Below, in pieces: positions 24,128 to 32,238 of a stretch of DNA of 53,125 nt. Under the pieces are notes generated by a model. The model had not been told where the DNA came from and did not search any database. It was given only the letters and a program-made list of their open reading frames with translations. How positions within the stretch are numbered: position 1 is the stretch's first letter; each line of letters starts with the position of its first letter. This DNA is from Candidatus Hydrogenedentota bacterium (GTDB taxonomy: Bacteria > UBA8481 > J006), in the NCBI GenBank assembly GCA_003697085.1, contig RFFU01000074.1, forward strand, positions 146,600 to 199,724. Direction: 5' to 3'. The position numbers and the translations under genes were made by a program.

Positions 24128-25446
24128 TTCGTTCGAAACGCATTTTTTATCCGATCGCGGGTGTCGTCATTTCCACAGTGGTCGTATTAGGAATGCAATT
24201 TATCTGCAACAAAGCGCCAGGAGAGTTAAGGTATCTTAATAAAAGAGGTGAAAGAGCGAAGTATCGCATGATGATCCACGTTGTATGCAGGACGTCAGAA
24301 GGCGACTCTATTCTTCAAAGTGTCGATTGGACCCTACGAGGAGAATTAAAGGAATACGTAAAGAGCATCGGGAAAAAGTCGGGTGTGGCTCAAGTGGAGT
24401 ACTCTTTTTCTGGGGGAAAACTTTCGTTTCTTAATTCGGAGGGAGAGGGTGGGGTTTTTCGGTTGCCTGCTACTAAAATAGTCTGCAAAAGAAATTCATT
24501 TTCTACGCTGCGAAAAATGGTTTCTCGAAGGGGAAAAGGCGTTAAGGAGGAAAAAGATCTTGCATCCTTATTTGAAAGGACGTTTGTCCCGGATTTTCTG
24601 GAGCCTCCCTTATCTCAAGAAAAGAAGAGGAAATGGAGGTGGTTTCGGAGTTTGCGGGAGGGGGAAAGATGGAAAAAAAGCGTCCCGGTAATAATTCCTT
24701 TTTTGGAGGAAGAGGTATCGTTGCCGGGACGATATCATGTAGAAAATATCGAGATCAGAAAGAAGACCGTGGATATAAAAGGGGAGTATGAGAAAAGGAT
24801 TGCAACGAGGGAAGGCCTCGGTTTTACTTCAAGCGATGGCATCGTCTTTTATCTGCGGGGCGGCATTTCCGGAGTCTCCCGATCAAAATTTGATTACCGG
24901 TTGGGACGGGTTCTCGCATCTTCGGCAAAAATCAATGCCCAGTTTCGTTATGCGGATTTTCCACTGGATAAGGAAAAGAGTGATGCAGGAGGTAAGAGAA
25001 GAACAAGCATTAGTAAACCGGTCGAGAGGGGGAGAGATATCCTAAAGATCGCAATGCAAATCCTTCAGACGGTTTTTCTTCCGGTTCCGGCCCGTGCACA
25101 GGAAGGTCGCTGGATTTTCGTGGATGGGAGAAAGCCGACAGAAGAAAAAAAGGAGACCCTTTCCGAGAACGGAACGAAAGGAAGTGAAGCTCCGACAGGA
25201 CGATCAGCGAAAGAAGACGAATTCTTGGCGCAGTACGATGTGTTTTTTGAAGATGAGACGGACAAGGTTCTGGAAGACACGGGGGTGTTCCAGGAGGAAG
25301 GATCGAATGACACGTCGAAAGCCGAACAATACGGAGGAAGTGGCTTTCGTCCAGAGGTGGAGATTTATTTTGATGAAGATGAAGTATCTCCTTTGCTTCG
25401 CGCGATGATAGAGATTCAATATGAGTTTAGAAGAGTCGGCAAATGA
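24124..25446 (+). CDS. Unrecognised single-span membrane protein, last gene of the T2SS operon
   Basis: No family recognised. The 440-residue product begins with a basic N-terminus and one membrane helix (IFYPIAGVVISTVVVLGMQFI). The remainder should face the periplasm: a beta-rich domain (KYRMMIHVVCRTSEGDSILQ, AQVEYSFSGGKLSFLNS, LPGRYHVENIEIRKKTVDI), a second hydrophobic stretch around IAMQILQTVFLPVPARAQ that looks like a signal or anchor segment within the chain, and a long acidic C-terminal tail (DVFFEDETDKVLEDTG...YFDEDEVSP). Its ATG overlaps the stop of the coiled-coil gene. The internal ARAQ-like segment could mark a processing site or a fusion of two reading units. Function unknown; co-transcription with gspD suggests an envelope role. 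Confidence 0.68.
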   Translation: MIRSKRIFYPIAGVVISTVVVLGMQFICNKAPGELRYLNKRGERAKYRMMIHVVCRTSEGDSILQSVDWTLRGELKEYVKSIGKKSGVAQVEYSFSGGKLSFLNSEGEGGVFRLPATKIVCKRNSFSTLRKMVSRRGKGVKEEKDLASLFERTFVPDFLEPPLSQEKKRKWRWFRSLREGERWKKSVPVIIPFLEEEVSLPGRYHVENIEIRKKTVDIKGEYEKRIATREGLGFTSSDGIVFYLRGGISGVSRSKFDYRLGRVLASSAKINAQFRYADFPLDKEKSDAGGKRRTSISKPVERGRDILKIAMQILQTVFLPVPARAQEGRWIFVDGRKPTEEKKETLSENGTKGSEAPTGRSAKEDEFLAQYDVFFEDETDKVLEDTGVFQEEGSNDTSKAEQYGGSGFRPEVEIYFDEDEVSPLLRAMIEIQYEFRRVGK

Positions 25447-25479
25447 GTGTTTGAAGAATCGAAGAAAAATCCAATTAAG

Positions 25480-25525
25480 GTCCCGAGGGGACTAAACTCA
25501 ATGCCGGGAGTTTAACGATCTAGTC
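25480..25525 (+). promoter_or_regulatory. Tandem stem-loops upstream of the acyltransferase gene
   Basis: GTCCC-GAG-GGGAC at 25480-25492 is followed by AAACTC (25494-25499) pairing with GAGTTT (25508-25513). An outer pair GACTA (25490-25494) and TAGTC (25521-25525) would compete with the first hairpin. No T-tract follows. It could be a structured leader or attenuator just before the GTG start; the function is unknown. Confidence 0.35.
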
Positions 25526-25530
25526 AATGC

Positions 25531-26313
25531 GTGCGTAACGAAGCAATCGCCTCAAAATATTGGGATTTGCTTCGTCGCTGCGCTTCTTGCAATCACCCGG
25601 AATGGCTTAAGTTCCTGACATTGGGGCTAAACTTGAATACAACAATGAGGTGGAAAATGGGAGCTTTCATAAAAGAATTTCCAAAATTTGATTCCGCGCT
25701 GAGAAAGATCAAAACAGGGTTGCATCGAAGGCGTTTGGGGGCATTGGGGGCTGATACCTTCATCGATATCGACACGGTCATAAAAGTTCCGGAGAAGATC
25801 TTTATAGGAAGTGAGTGTTTTTTGGCGGAGAAGGTCATATTGGAGGCACGGACGGAGAAGGACCGCGGTATTGTTTTAGGGGACAGGGTGGTGATTCGAG
25901 AAAACACGATATTAACAGCCACGCGGGGAACGATAGTTCTCGATGACAATGCGTGGGTTGGCCCGAATTGTCTTTTTTATGGAAACGGTGGTCTTGTCAT
26001 TGGAAAGAAAGTTCTGATTGCCGGCCATACAGTGATTGCGACTATCAATCACAATTTTGACCGGTTAGACGTTCCCATATACGATCAGGGGACGACATTC
26101 GAACCTGTAACAATTTGTGACGGAGCCTGGGTGGGCCTTAACACCTCGATAATGCCCGGTGTCACGATCGGAGAAGGGGCTGTTGTAGGCGCTGGTTCGG
26201 TGGTGACAAAAAACATTCCGCCCTACTGTATCGCCGTAGGAAATCCCGCACGTGTCGTTAAGAAGAGAGAGGGCAAGACAGAGAGGCCGAGTCTACGAGT
26301 TATGGAAGAATAA
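25531..26313 (+). CDS. Left-handed beta-helix (hexapeptide repeat) acyltransferase
   Basis: Probably transfers an acetyl or other acyl group to a sugar of a surface polysaccharide or free saccharide (maltose O-acetyltransferase / WbbJ / LbH superfamily). From about residue 75 the sequence runs in hexapeptide turns (TFIDIDTVIKVPEKIFIGS, IVLGDRVVIRENTIL, IVLDDNAWVGPNCLF, LVIGKKVLIAGHTVI). The catalytic-type His is probably that in ATINHNFDR, where related enzymes have a conserved His, and the C-terminal cap is VTIGEGAVVGAGSVVTK followed by AVGNPARVV, both diagnostic. The start is uncertain: the GTG at 25531 has no clear ribosome site, while the ATG at 25657 follows GAGGTGG. It converges with the GH38 gene, 20 bases away, where a CGGCCGGCCG palindrome lies. 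Confidence 0.85.
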   Translation: MRNEAIASKYWDLLRRCASCNHPEWLKFLTLGLNLNTTMRWKMGAFIKEFPKFDSALRKIKTGLHRRRLGALGADTFIDIDTVIKVPEKIFIGSECFLAEKVILEARTEKDRGIVLGDRVVIRENTILTATRGTIVLDDNAWVGPNCLFYGNGGLVIGKKVLIAGHTVIATINHNFDRLDVPIYDQGTTFEPVTICDGAWVGLNTSIMPGVTIGEGAVVGAGSVVTKNIPPYCIAVGNPARVVKKREGKTERPSLRVMEE

Positions 26314-26333
26314 TCAGCGGCCGGCCGAGGAGG

Positions 26334-28715
26334 TCAATCGGCAACGATACGAAGGGTTTTTATCTCGTTGGGTTGGAAGGTAAGAGAAGAGGAGGTAACG
26401 ATAGAGAGCGGTTCCTCTAGGAGGTTGGACAGGTAAACGTGTCGAAAAGAGGGACAAAGTCGGAAGCGAGGCCGCACTGTTCTTTTGGAGGTATTGTACA
26501 AACGTACAATAATGGCCTTTTTATCTTCTGAAATTTTCAAGGTTGATAATTGAATCGCAGGGTTGGACAGAGAGAAAGGTGCTTGGGGAAGCGGCCCAAA
26601 GGGGATCAGTCGGACGGAGTTCATAAAGAGATCTGCCCGAAGAAAGCATTCTTCGAAAGTTTCGAACGGAGACCAACCATATTCAACGGATATTTTTCCG
26701 ATGCACTGAGATTCTCCGGTTCGTATGAAGGGACCGGCCTCGTTTCTTCGATTTGGAATATTGCCGCGGGAAAGCCATCCGGTGGAGCGGAGCAAGGTTA
26801 TTCCAAGACTTGGCTGGGAAAGGTGTGCATCGTATTCAGGGAGTCCGAGGCCGAAGAGGACGATATGGCGATCGGTAACGAAACGTTGCATGGGCGCTGT
26901 TGAAGAGGGCGCCTCATGGCGTAAGGAAACCGGCCGCCGTAACTCGTGGAGGGAGGGGGGGGTTCTTTCTACAACACCAAAATGGTCTTCAGCGAAAATC
27001 CTCGATATCCTTTTTGTCGAAAAACGGACTTGGAAACGATGGTCGCAAGCCTCGTTTATCCACTGTGTTCGGAAGCGAAGCAGAGGATCTCCCGCCCGGA
27101 TTTCCATTGTAGTGGAAAATCGGGTGGGGATTGTGTAGGGGGAACGTGTCTTTTCATCGGGGTGAAGAGCGGTTGGAACCGAAAGAAAATGGAAGAATTT
27201 AATTCGCGCGATTTCAGGCGTGAGAATTTCAAGGGACCAATCCAGGAATTTCGGAGAGAGTGGCCGATCCTTCTCCAAGGGACAGAAGTTGTATTCGTCG
27301 CCCTTGTCGGCCTCATCTTGAAAAAAGAAAAGGTTTCGAAACGAATTATTTGTTTTCAAGTCTCGGACGGTCACGCGGCCTTTTTTTGATATTGTAATGA
27401 CCAAACGTCCGTTTTTTATCACGTTGTTTTCTGCGCGGACGGCGATTCCTTTAGGTGGCCGGGTAGAGTGAGAAAGCGGCACGGTCGTCAAAGGAGGTAT
27501 GGAAGGGAAGAAGTGAAAGGCGTCGTCGGTTGGATCGTGAACGACACCACGGAAGGGGTGCAAAGTTGCATTAAAAACAAAAGCGTTCTTTTGGCCTTTG
27601 GGTACGGAAGAAAAGATTTTGCGAAAGGAAGCGGTAATTCCGCGGCGGAGGGCACGATAGCGTTTCAGCATATCTCGGTGAACGGCATCAATGGAACAGC
27701 CGCAGATCGAGTCGTGAGGATGGTTTTCCAAGAGGAGGTTCCAGAGCATCTTCGAACTTGAAAGGGTGGAGGACGGTTGGTTTGCTGATGAAAGGGCCAA
27801 CAACGGATCAAGGATTCGCGCCAATGTCCATTGGTGTTCAGCGTTTTCTTTTTTGAGATAGAGTCTAGAGGAATAGACGCCCGGAAGGAGAAAAATCCGG
27901 CCTGTATCGCGAAACTCGCCCGTCAATTTTGGGAGGTCGTCTGGAAGGCGGTCAAGGAAGTCGATCGGAGTGCTTGGAACAAATTTGATATTTTTTAAGT
28001 GCGAACAAAGAAACCGGAGTTTGGATTTTAGACGATTTGGAAGAGGATGATGATCAGCCCCTATAGGTAAAAGTAGTTTCGGAACACCAGAGCGTTTTTT
28101 CACCGAGGAGAGCCATGTTTGGAAGGCGCGAAGGCGTTTTTGCGGGGTGATCGGCCCCTCCAGAGGATGAGAATCGTGAAAAAAGACATGATAATAGCCC
28201 TCTGTTAAGTGATAGGTTTTCACAGTGGAACCGTCCGGCCCTTCCCACCAAAATGCCGATAGGGGAGGGTCAATACCTCTCCAAACGATGGACGAATTGA
28301 TGCCAACTCCTTTGAGGAGGGTGGGGATCCAGCGTGAGTGGCCGAAGGAATCCGGAAGGTAGCCGACGAAATCTTTAACGTGGAATTGTCTAGCGGTTTC
28401 GATTCCATAGAGGAGGTTGCGAACGAGGGATTCGCCCGAGACGAGAAATTCATCGGCCAATACAGTCCAGGGGCCGAAAAAAAGGCGCTGCGAGCGGCAA
28501 AAATCGATGATGTCCTTTTTTCTTTCGGGGCGACGATCTAAGTAATCCCGGAGGACAATGGTTTGCCCATCGAAGTAAAACGAATGGATCGTATCCTCGG
28601 CGAGAGCGTCGAGGACTCCGTCGAAGGTTTTGATGAGTTCCGATTGGAATTCGCGAAACGTCTTGTGCCATTCGCGATCCCAATGGGTGTGAAGATAAAA
28701 ATAAACTTTTAACAC
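26334..28715 (-). CDS. GH38 alpha-mannosidase (mannosylglycerate hydrolase type)
   Basis: Retaining, metal-dependent alpha-mannosidase, probably cytoplasmic (no signal peptide). Family signatures: HTHWDREWH at residues 9-17, giving the zinc ligands His11 and Asp13; YLPDSFGHS with the nucleophile Asp122; and NHPHDSICGCSID, which supplies the last zinc-binding His. The C-terminal half is the beta-rich GH38 domain (ATLHPFRGVV, MEIRAGDPLLRFRTQW, VEYGWSPFETFEECFLRADL). At 793 residues it is similar in size to bacterial MngB proteins (about 880). The start is GTG (GTGTTAAAAGTT). It could remove mannose from oligosaccharides, mannosylglycerate or N-glycan-like material; the substrate is not readable. 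It is divergent from the histidine phosphatase gene. Confidence 0.9.
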   Translation of the reverse strand: MLKVYFYLHTHWDREWHKTFREFQSELIKTFDGVLDALAEDTIHSFYFDGQTIVLRDYLDRRPERKKDIIDFCRSQRLFFGPWTVLADEFLVSGESLVRNLLYGIETARQFHVKDFVGYLPDSFGHSRWIPTLLKGVGINSSIVWRGIDPPLSAFWWEGPDGSTVKTYHLTEGYYHVFFHDSHPLEGPITPQKRLRAFQTWLSSVKKRSGVPKLLLPIGADHHPLPNRLKSKLRFLCSHLKNIKFVPSTPIDFLDRLPDDLPKLTGEFRDTGRIFLLPGVYSSRLYLKKENAEHQWTLARILDPLLALSSANQPSSTLSSSKMLWNLLLENHPHDSICGCSIDAVHRDMLKRYRALRRGITASFRKIFSSVPKGQKNAFVFNATLHPFRGVVHDPTDDAFHFFPSIPPLTTVPLSHSTRPPKGIAVRAENNVIKNGRLVITISKKGRVTVRDLKTNNSFRNLFFFQDEADKGDEYNFCPLEKDRPLSPKFLDWSLEILTPEIARIKFFHFLSVPTALHPDEKTRSPYTIPTRFSTTMEIRAGDPLLRFRTQWINEACDHRFQVRFSTKRISRIFAEDHFGVVERTPPSLHELRRPVSLRHEAPSSTAPMQRFVTDRHIVLFGLGLPEYDAHLSQPSLGITLLRSTGWLSRGNIPNRRNEAGPFIRTGESQCIGKISVEYGWSPFETFEECFLRADLFMNSVRLIPFGPLPQAPFSLSNPAIQLSTLKISEDKKAIIVRLYNTSKRTVRPRFRLCPSFRHVYLSNLLEEPLSIVTSSSLTFQPNEIKTLRIVAD

Positions 28716-28791
28716 CTGGTGCTAAACCTTTCCAAAAACGGAGTTACAGACAAGAACGATTCTGACGTATCTACACTTAACGAGAAATTTC

Positions 28792-28820
28792 TTTTCGCGC
28801 AAGCCTAATTGTGTTAGAAT
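28792..28820 (+). promoter_or_regulatory. Weak candidate promoter before the histidine phosphatase gene
   Basis: TTTTCG (28792-28797), 17-base spacer, TAGAAT (28815-28820, five of six matches). The predicted start near 28827 leaves a short leader ending in AAGGAGAGGG. Confidence 0.28.
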
Positions 28821-28864
28821 TTTTGTATTTACAGCGTTATAAGTTAGGAAAAGGAGAGGGTTCA

Positions 28865-29530
28865 TTGAAATTAATGTTCGTGCGGCATGGTGAGATGGGG
28901 GATCATCCCCGCCCTCACTCCGAGGTCGAAATTCCTCCTGAGGGATACCTGACGGACCTTGGTATCCAACAAGCCCGGATGGTAACCCGATATTTGGAGC
29001 GCTTTTCGTTCCGGGCCATTTATTCGTCTCCCTATGGCCGGGCCTACCAAACGGGGTATGAACTTGCTCGGCGGAAGGGAATGGCAATAAAAATCTTGGA
29101 GTGGTTCAGGGAATTTTCGATGGGGGATGTGCATGAGGATCTTCCGGAAGAAAAACGGTATATGGAAGAGACTTGGGAAAACCCGGAAGGGTGGGAAAGC
29201 TGTCTCGGGTTTGCCGAGAGGGTTCGTAATGGGATGCGGAGGCTTCTGAGGGAATATGGAATCTGTGAGAGATACGGGGGGTTTGTATTTGAGGGCACTC
29301 CGGAAGGTACGCTTTTGTTCTTCGGTCACGGAGGGTCGATTGGGGAAGCCTTGAAATATTTACTTGGAATTCCCCCGTCTCCGCGGCCGTTTGTAAACAT
29401 TCATTGCGGGGCCGCGATAATGGTGTTATTCAAAGAGATCAGAGGTGTTCATTATCCGGTGCTTTCTCTGGAGCCGCCCTTCTTCCCCGATTTCCCCGGG
29501 TGGGAGGACGGCATCAGTGTATATAATTGA
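28865..29530 (+). CDS. Histidine phosphatase (phosphoglycerate mutase-like)
   Basis: Phosphohydrolase or mutase of the branch-1 histidine phosphatase family. From the TTG at 28865 (L/M-K-L-MFVRHGE) the phospho-accepting His is H8 in RHG. The fold continues with LTDLGIQQARMVTRYLE, AIYSSPYGRAYQTGYELA (the SxxxRAxQT block) and the second catalytic His155 in FFGHGGSIGEAL. I prefer TTG at 28865 because AAGGAGAGGG ends 4 bases before it; the ATG nine bases later is an alternative, and the upstream GTG at 28811 lies before the likely promoter. A WENPEGWESC insertion with three Trp residues sits in the capping region. Substrate unknown (sugar phosphate, alpha-ribazole phosphate or protein phosphate are possible). 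Located 112 bases upstream of the ABC ATPase gene. Confidence 0.87.
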   Translation: MKLMFVRHGEMGDHPRPHSEVEIPPEGYLTDLGIQQARMVTRYLERFSFRAIYSSPYGRAYQTGYELARRKGMAIKILEWFREFSMGDVHEDLPEEKRYMEETWENPEGWESCLGFAERVRNGMRRLLREYGICERYGGFVFEGTPEGTLLFFGHGGSIGEALKYLLGIPPSPRPFVNIHCGAAIMVLFKEIRGVHYPVLSLEPPFFPDFPGWEDGISVYN

Positions 29531-29642
29531 AAGGATAAGAGGCAGGAACCCGGGAGGACGTTCTCGCTGGAGGTCTAAAACAAAGAAGATTCGGGCTGCG
29601 GTATCGAATGGTCTCAAGATACGGTGAGGGAGGGAAAGAAGG

Positions 29643-30746
29643 ATGGCGGATGTAGTTTTAAAGAACATACGGAAGGTTTATCCGGGGGGCGTTGTGGCTG
29701 TCAAAGATATCAATATCGAAATTAAGGATCAGGAGTTTGTTGTTCTGGTCGGGCCATCAGGGTGTGGAAAAACCACAACGTTGAGAATGGTGGCGGGTTT
29801 GGAGGAGATTTCGAGCGGAGATTTGTTGATTGACGGTGAGCGAATGAATGATGTCCCTCCAAAGAATCGTAACATCGCGATGGTTTTCCAGAACTATGCC
29901 TTGTATCCACATTTGACAGTTCGAGAAAACATGGCTTTTGGACTTAAGTTAAGAGGGGTTCCCAAGGTGGAGATCGAAAGACGGGTGAAAGAGGTTGCGG
30001 CGATTCTCGGTTTGGAAAGTTATCTCGATCGTCAGCCGAGTGCTCTTTCAGGGGGACAGAGGCAGCGCGTTGCACTGGGAAGAGCGATAGTGAGGAAACC
30101 AAAGGTGTTTCTCTTTGACGAACCGCTTTCCAATCTCGATGCAAAATTGAGGGTCCAGACGCGGGCTGAATTGTCAAAACTTCACCAAAAGCTACGGGCG
30201 ACGGTTTTATATGTGACTCACGATCAAGTGGAAGCGATGACCATGGGGACGCGGATCATTGTGATGAAAGACGGGGTTGTCCAACAAAATGCCTCCCCGA
30301 TCGAGACCTATGATCATCCAGCGAATATTTTTGTTGCTGGATTTATCGGTAGCCCTCCAATGAACTTTCTAGAGGTGGAAATCAAAAGAGAAGGCGACGA
30401 ATTGTATCTGGTAGGAAGCGGGTTTTCATTGCGCGCAACTCAAAACCAGAGGCAAGCGTTGGAACGAACGGGGGTTTCAGAAGTGGTTTTGGGGATTCGG
30501 CCCGAACACTTCCATGACAAATTAATGGTACCGGATGCTCCAGACGATCAGACGGTGACGGCGGTTGTGGATGTTGTTGAACCGATGGGACACGAGACAT
30601 ATCTTTACTTGACGTTGGGGGGACAGACGGTAACGGCCAGGGTTGATCCGCACTGTCGCGCCCGTGTCGGACAGGACATGGATTTGGTGGTGGAAATGAA
30701 ACAGACACATGTTTTTGACAAAAGGACTGAGAGGGCGATCACCTGA
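29643..30746 (+). CDS. ugpC: ABC transporter ATPase of the sugar-uptake type (UgpC/MalK/MsmX)
   Basis: Energises import by CUT1-type sugar transporters. All ABC motifs are intact: Walker A GPSGCGKT (37-44), Q-loop MVFQNYALYPHLTV, signature LSGGQ (135-139), Walker B VFLFDEP with Asp159-Glu160, D-loop SNLDAKLR, and H-loop His193 in VTHDQVEAM. The C-terminus is the usual MalK regulatory region with TOBE folds (NFLEVEIK, VVLGIRPEHF, VDVVEPMGHETYLYL). Length 367 is typical. No permease or binding protein gene is adjacent, so it may act as a shared ATPase for transporters encoded elsewhere, as MsmX does in Bacillus. GGAGGGA precedes the ATG. It is followed after 61 bases by the GGDEF gene pair. Confidence 0.92.
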   Translation: MADVVLKNIRKVYPGGVVAVKDINIEIKDQEFVVLVGPSGCGKTTTLRMVAGLEEISSGDLLIDGERMNDVPPKNRNIAMVFQNYALYPHLTVRENMAFGLKLRGVPKVEIERRVKEVAAILGLESYLDRQPSALSGGQRQRVALGRAIVRKPKVFLFDEPLSNLDAKLRVQTRAELSKLHQKLRATVLYVTHDQVEAMTMGTRIIVMKDGVVQQNASPIETYDHPANIFVAGFIGSPPMNFLEVEIKREGDELYLVGSGFSLRATQNQRQALERTGVSEVVLGIRPEHFHDKLMVPDAPDDQTVTAVVDVVEPMGHETYLYLTLGGQTVTARVDPHCRARVGQDMDLVVEMKQTHVFDKRTERAIT

Positions 30747-30807
30747 CCATCGGAGGCGGATAAAACCAGGGAGATTGGGAGAACGCTCGGCGAGATCGGG
30801 ATAGGCG

Positions 30808-32238
30808 ATGGAGATTTTTATTCGAAGAAATGACCGATTTTCGGTTCGTTTTTTCGCCGCTTCCATTTTTGTTCTTCTGACAATATTTGTTGCGTGGGTG
30901 TATGAGTATGCCGTTGGAAGCGGGGGGGCGATTCTCGCGTCGTTGGTTTTTTCGATAACCTTTCTGTTTGGGGGGTATATCGGTGGAGTTACATTTTTTC
31001 TCTTTCTTCCTTTTTTATGGTTCGTGACGCGGATGGAACCGATGTTGATGGGGAGTGTCATCGTCAGAACAGCCTATTTAGGTACGGGCGTACTAATCGT
31101 GGCGCGCACACGGCGTTTAATGGAGGCACGCCAAGCTTACGAGGGGTATCAGAGCGTCGATTCAGAGGGCGAGTTGAATCATCTCAAAAATCTTCTTTTG
31201 CACAAGAGCGAACGGGTGGAGGCATTGCGAAGGGGAATAAAACGGATGGAAGGATTGGCTGTGGCGGCGAAAGAGTTGAACGCGGCGAACAGTGTTACGG
31301 AGGTGGCCAGAATACTGGCTGATTATGCTTCAAGGGGAGGCCGCGAAGGAACGCGAGTGGTGATATTTGCTGTTGATGATCAAGATGATGCTGAACCGCT
31401 TGCAGCGGGTAAGAACGGTGAAATTGTTACGGGAGGAAGAGAGCTGAAGCAGTTGGACGGTCAAGATTTCAATCCTTATCTTTTACGGCGGCGGATCAAT
31501 ATCTTTGTAGAGGACGTTTCCGACGAGTTTCGGACGCCGCCGTTGGCGAAGGTCAACCGTGATGTTGCTTGTGTAATGGCTGTTCCTATGGTTATCGGAG
31601 ATAAGGTAGTGGGGATTATTCGGTGTGAATCGGATACGCCGCGAAATTATGAAATGGAGGACTTGCGATATATCAATTCCCTGGCCGTTCCCGGGGCTAT
31701 CGCTTTAGAAAATGCACGGCTTTATTCTCAAACGGAAGAACATGCAAAGTTAGATGGATTGACGGGTGTTTTCCGCAGGGGAAGGTTAGAAGCGAGGTTG
31801 GATTGGGAGATCAAGAGAGCCATCCGATACGGAAAACCGCTTTCTGTTCTTTTGTTGGATGTAGATCATTTCAAATCCATTAATGATTCGTACGGGCATG
31901 TGGTTGGAGATGATGTCTTACGGCGGATGGGAGGGATTCTAAAAGAGAATTTTTCAGAGCCGTATTTCGTGGGGAGATATGGAGGTGAAGAATTTTTGGT
32001 ATTGATGCCGAATCATGACACGAAGGAAGCGAAAGACCGTGCCGAGGCATTTCGAAGAAGGGTGGAAGAGACAACGTTCGGGGAAAAGATAAAAATCACT
32101 ATTTCTGGAGGAATTGCCACCTGTCCGAAGGATGCGAAAACTGACAAAAAGCTGCTCAAAATGGCGGATCGGGCTCTGTATTGTGCCAAGGAAAGTGGAA
32201 GGAATCGGATTGAAATCTTTAACGAGGGATCTCGATGA
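30808..32238 (+). CDS. Membrane GAF-GGDEF diguanylate cyclase, I-site absent
   Basis: Makes cyclic di-GMP from two GTP. Order: three or so membrane segments in residues 10-105 (FAASIFVLLTIFVAWVY, AILASLVFSITFLFGGYIGG, FFLFLPFLWFV), a coiled-coil linker, a GAF domain (about 150-300, VACVMAVPMVIGDKVVGII), then the cyclase domain starting at LDGLTGVFRRGRLEARLD with metal-site Asp in LLLDVDHFKSIND and the active-site loop GGEEF at 392-396. The usual product-inhibition site RxxD, four residues before the R-Y-G-G stretch, is replaced by SEPY, so feedback inhibition is probably lost. Its last codons overlap the start of the next GGDEF gene (ATGA at 32235-32238), implying coupled synthesis of two cyclases with different control. 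Confidence 0.9.
   Translation: MEIFIRRNDRFSVRFFAASIFVLLTIFVAWVYEYAVGSGGAILASLVFSITFLFGGYIGGVTFFLFLPFLWFVTRMEPMLMGSVIVRTAYLGTGVLIVARTRRLMEARQAYEGYQSVDSEGELNHLKNLLLHKSERVEALRRGIKRMEGLAVAAKELNAANSVTEVARILADYASRGGREGTRVVIFAVDDQDDAEPLAAGKNGEIVTGGRELKQLDGQDFNPYLLRRRINIFVEDVSDEFRTPPLAKVNRDVACVMAVPMVIGDKVVGIIRCESDTPRNYEMEDLRYINSLAVPGAIALENARLYSQTEEHAKLDGLTGVFRRGRLEARLDWEIKRAIRYGKPLSVLLLDVDHFKSINDSYGHVVGDDVLRRMGGILKENFSEPYFVGRYGGEEFLVLMPNHDTKEAKDRAEAFRRRVEETTFGEKIKITISGGIATCPKDAKTDKKLLKMADRALYCAKESGRNRIEIFNEGSR

Noticed and set aside
28811-28864. N-terminal extension of the histidine phosphatase from GTG at 28811
   Set aside because: It lies across the candidate -10 box and has no ribosome site. The RHG motif belongs near the N-terminus.
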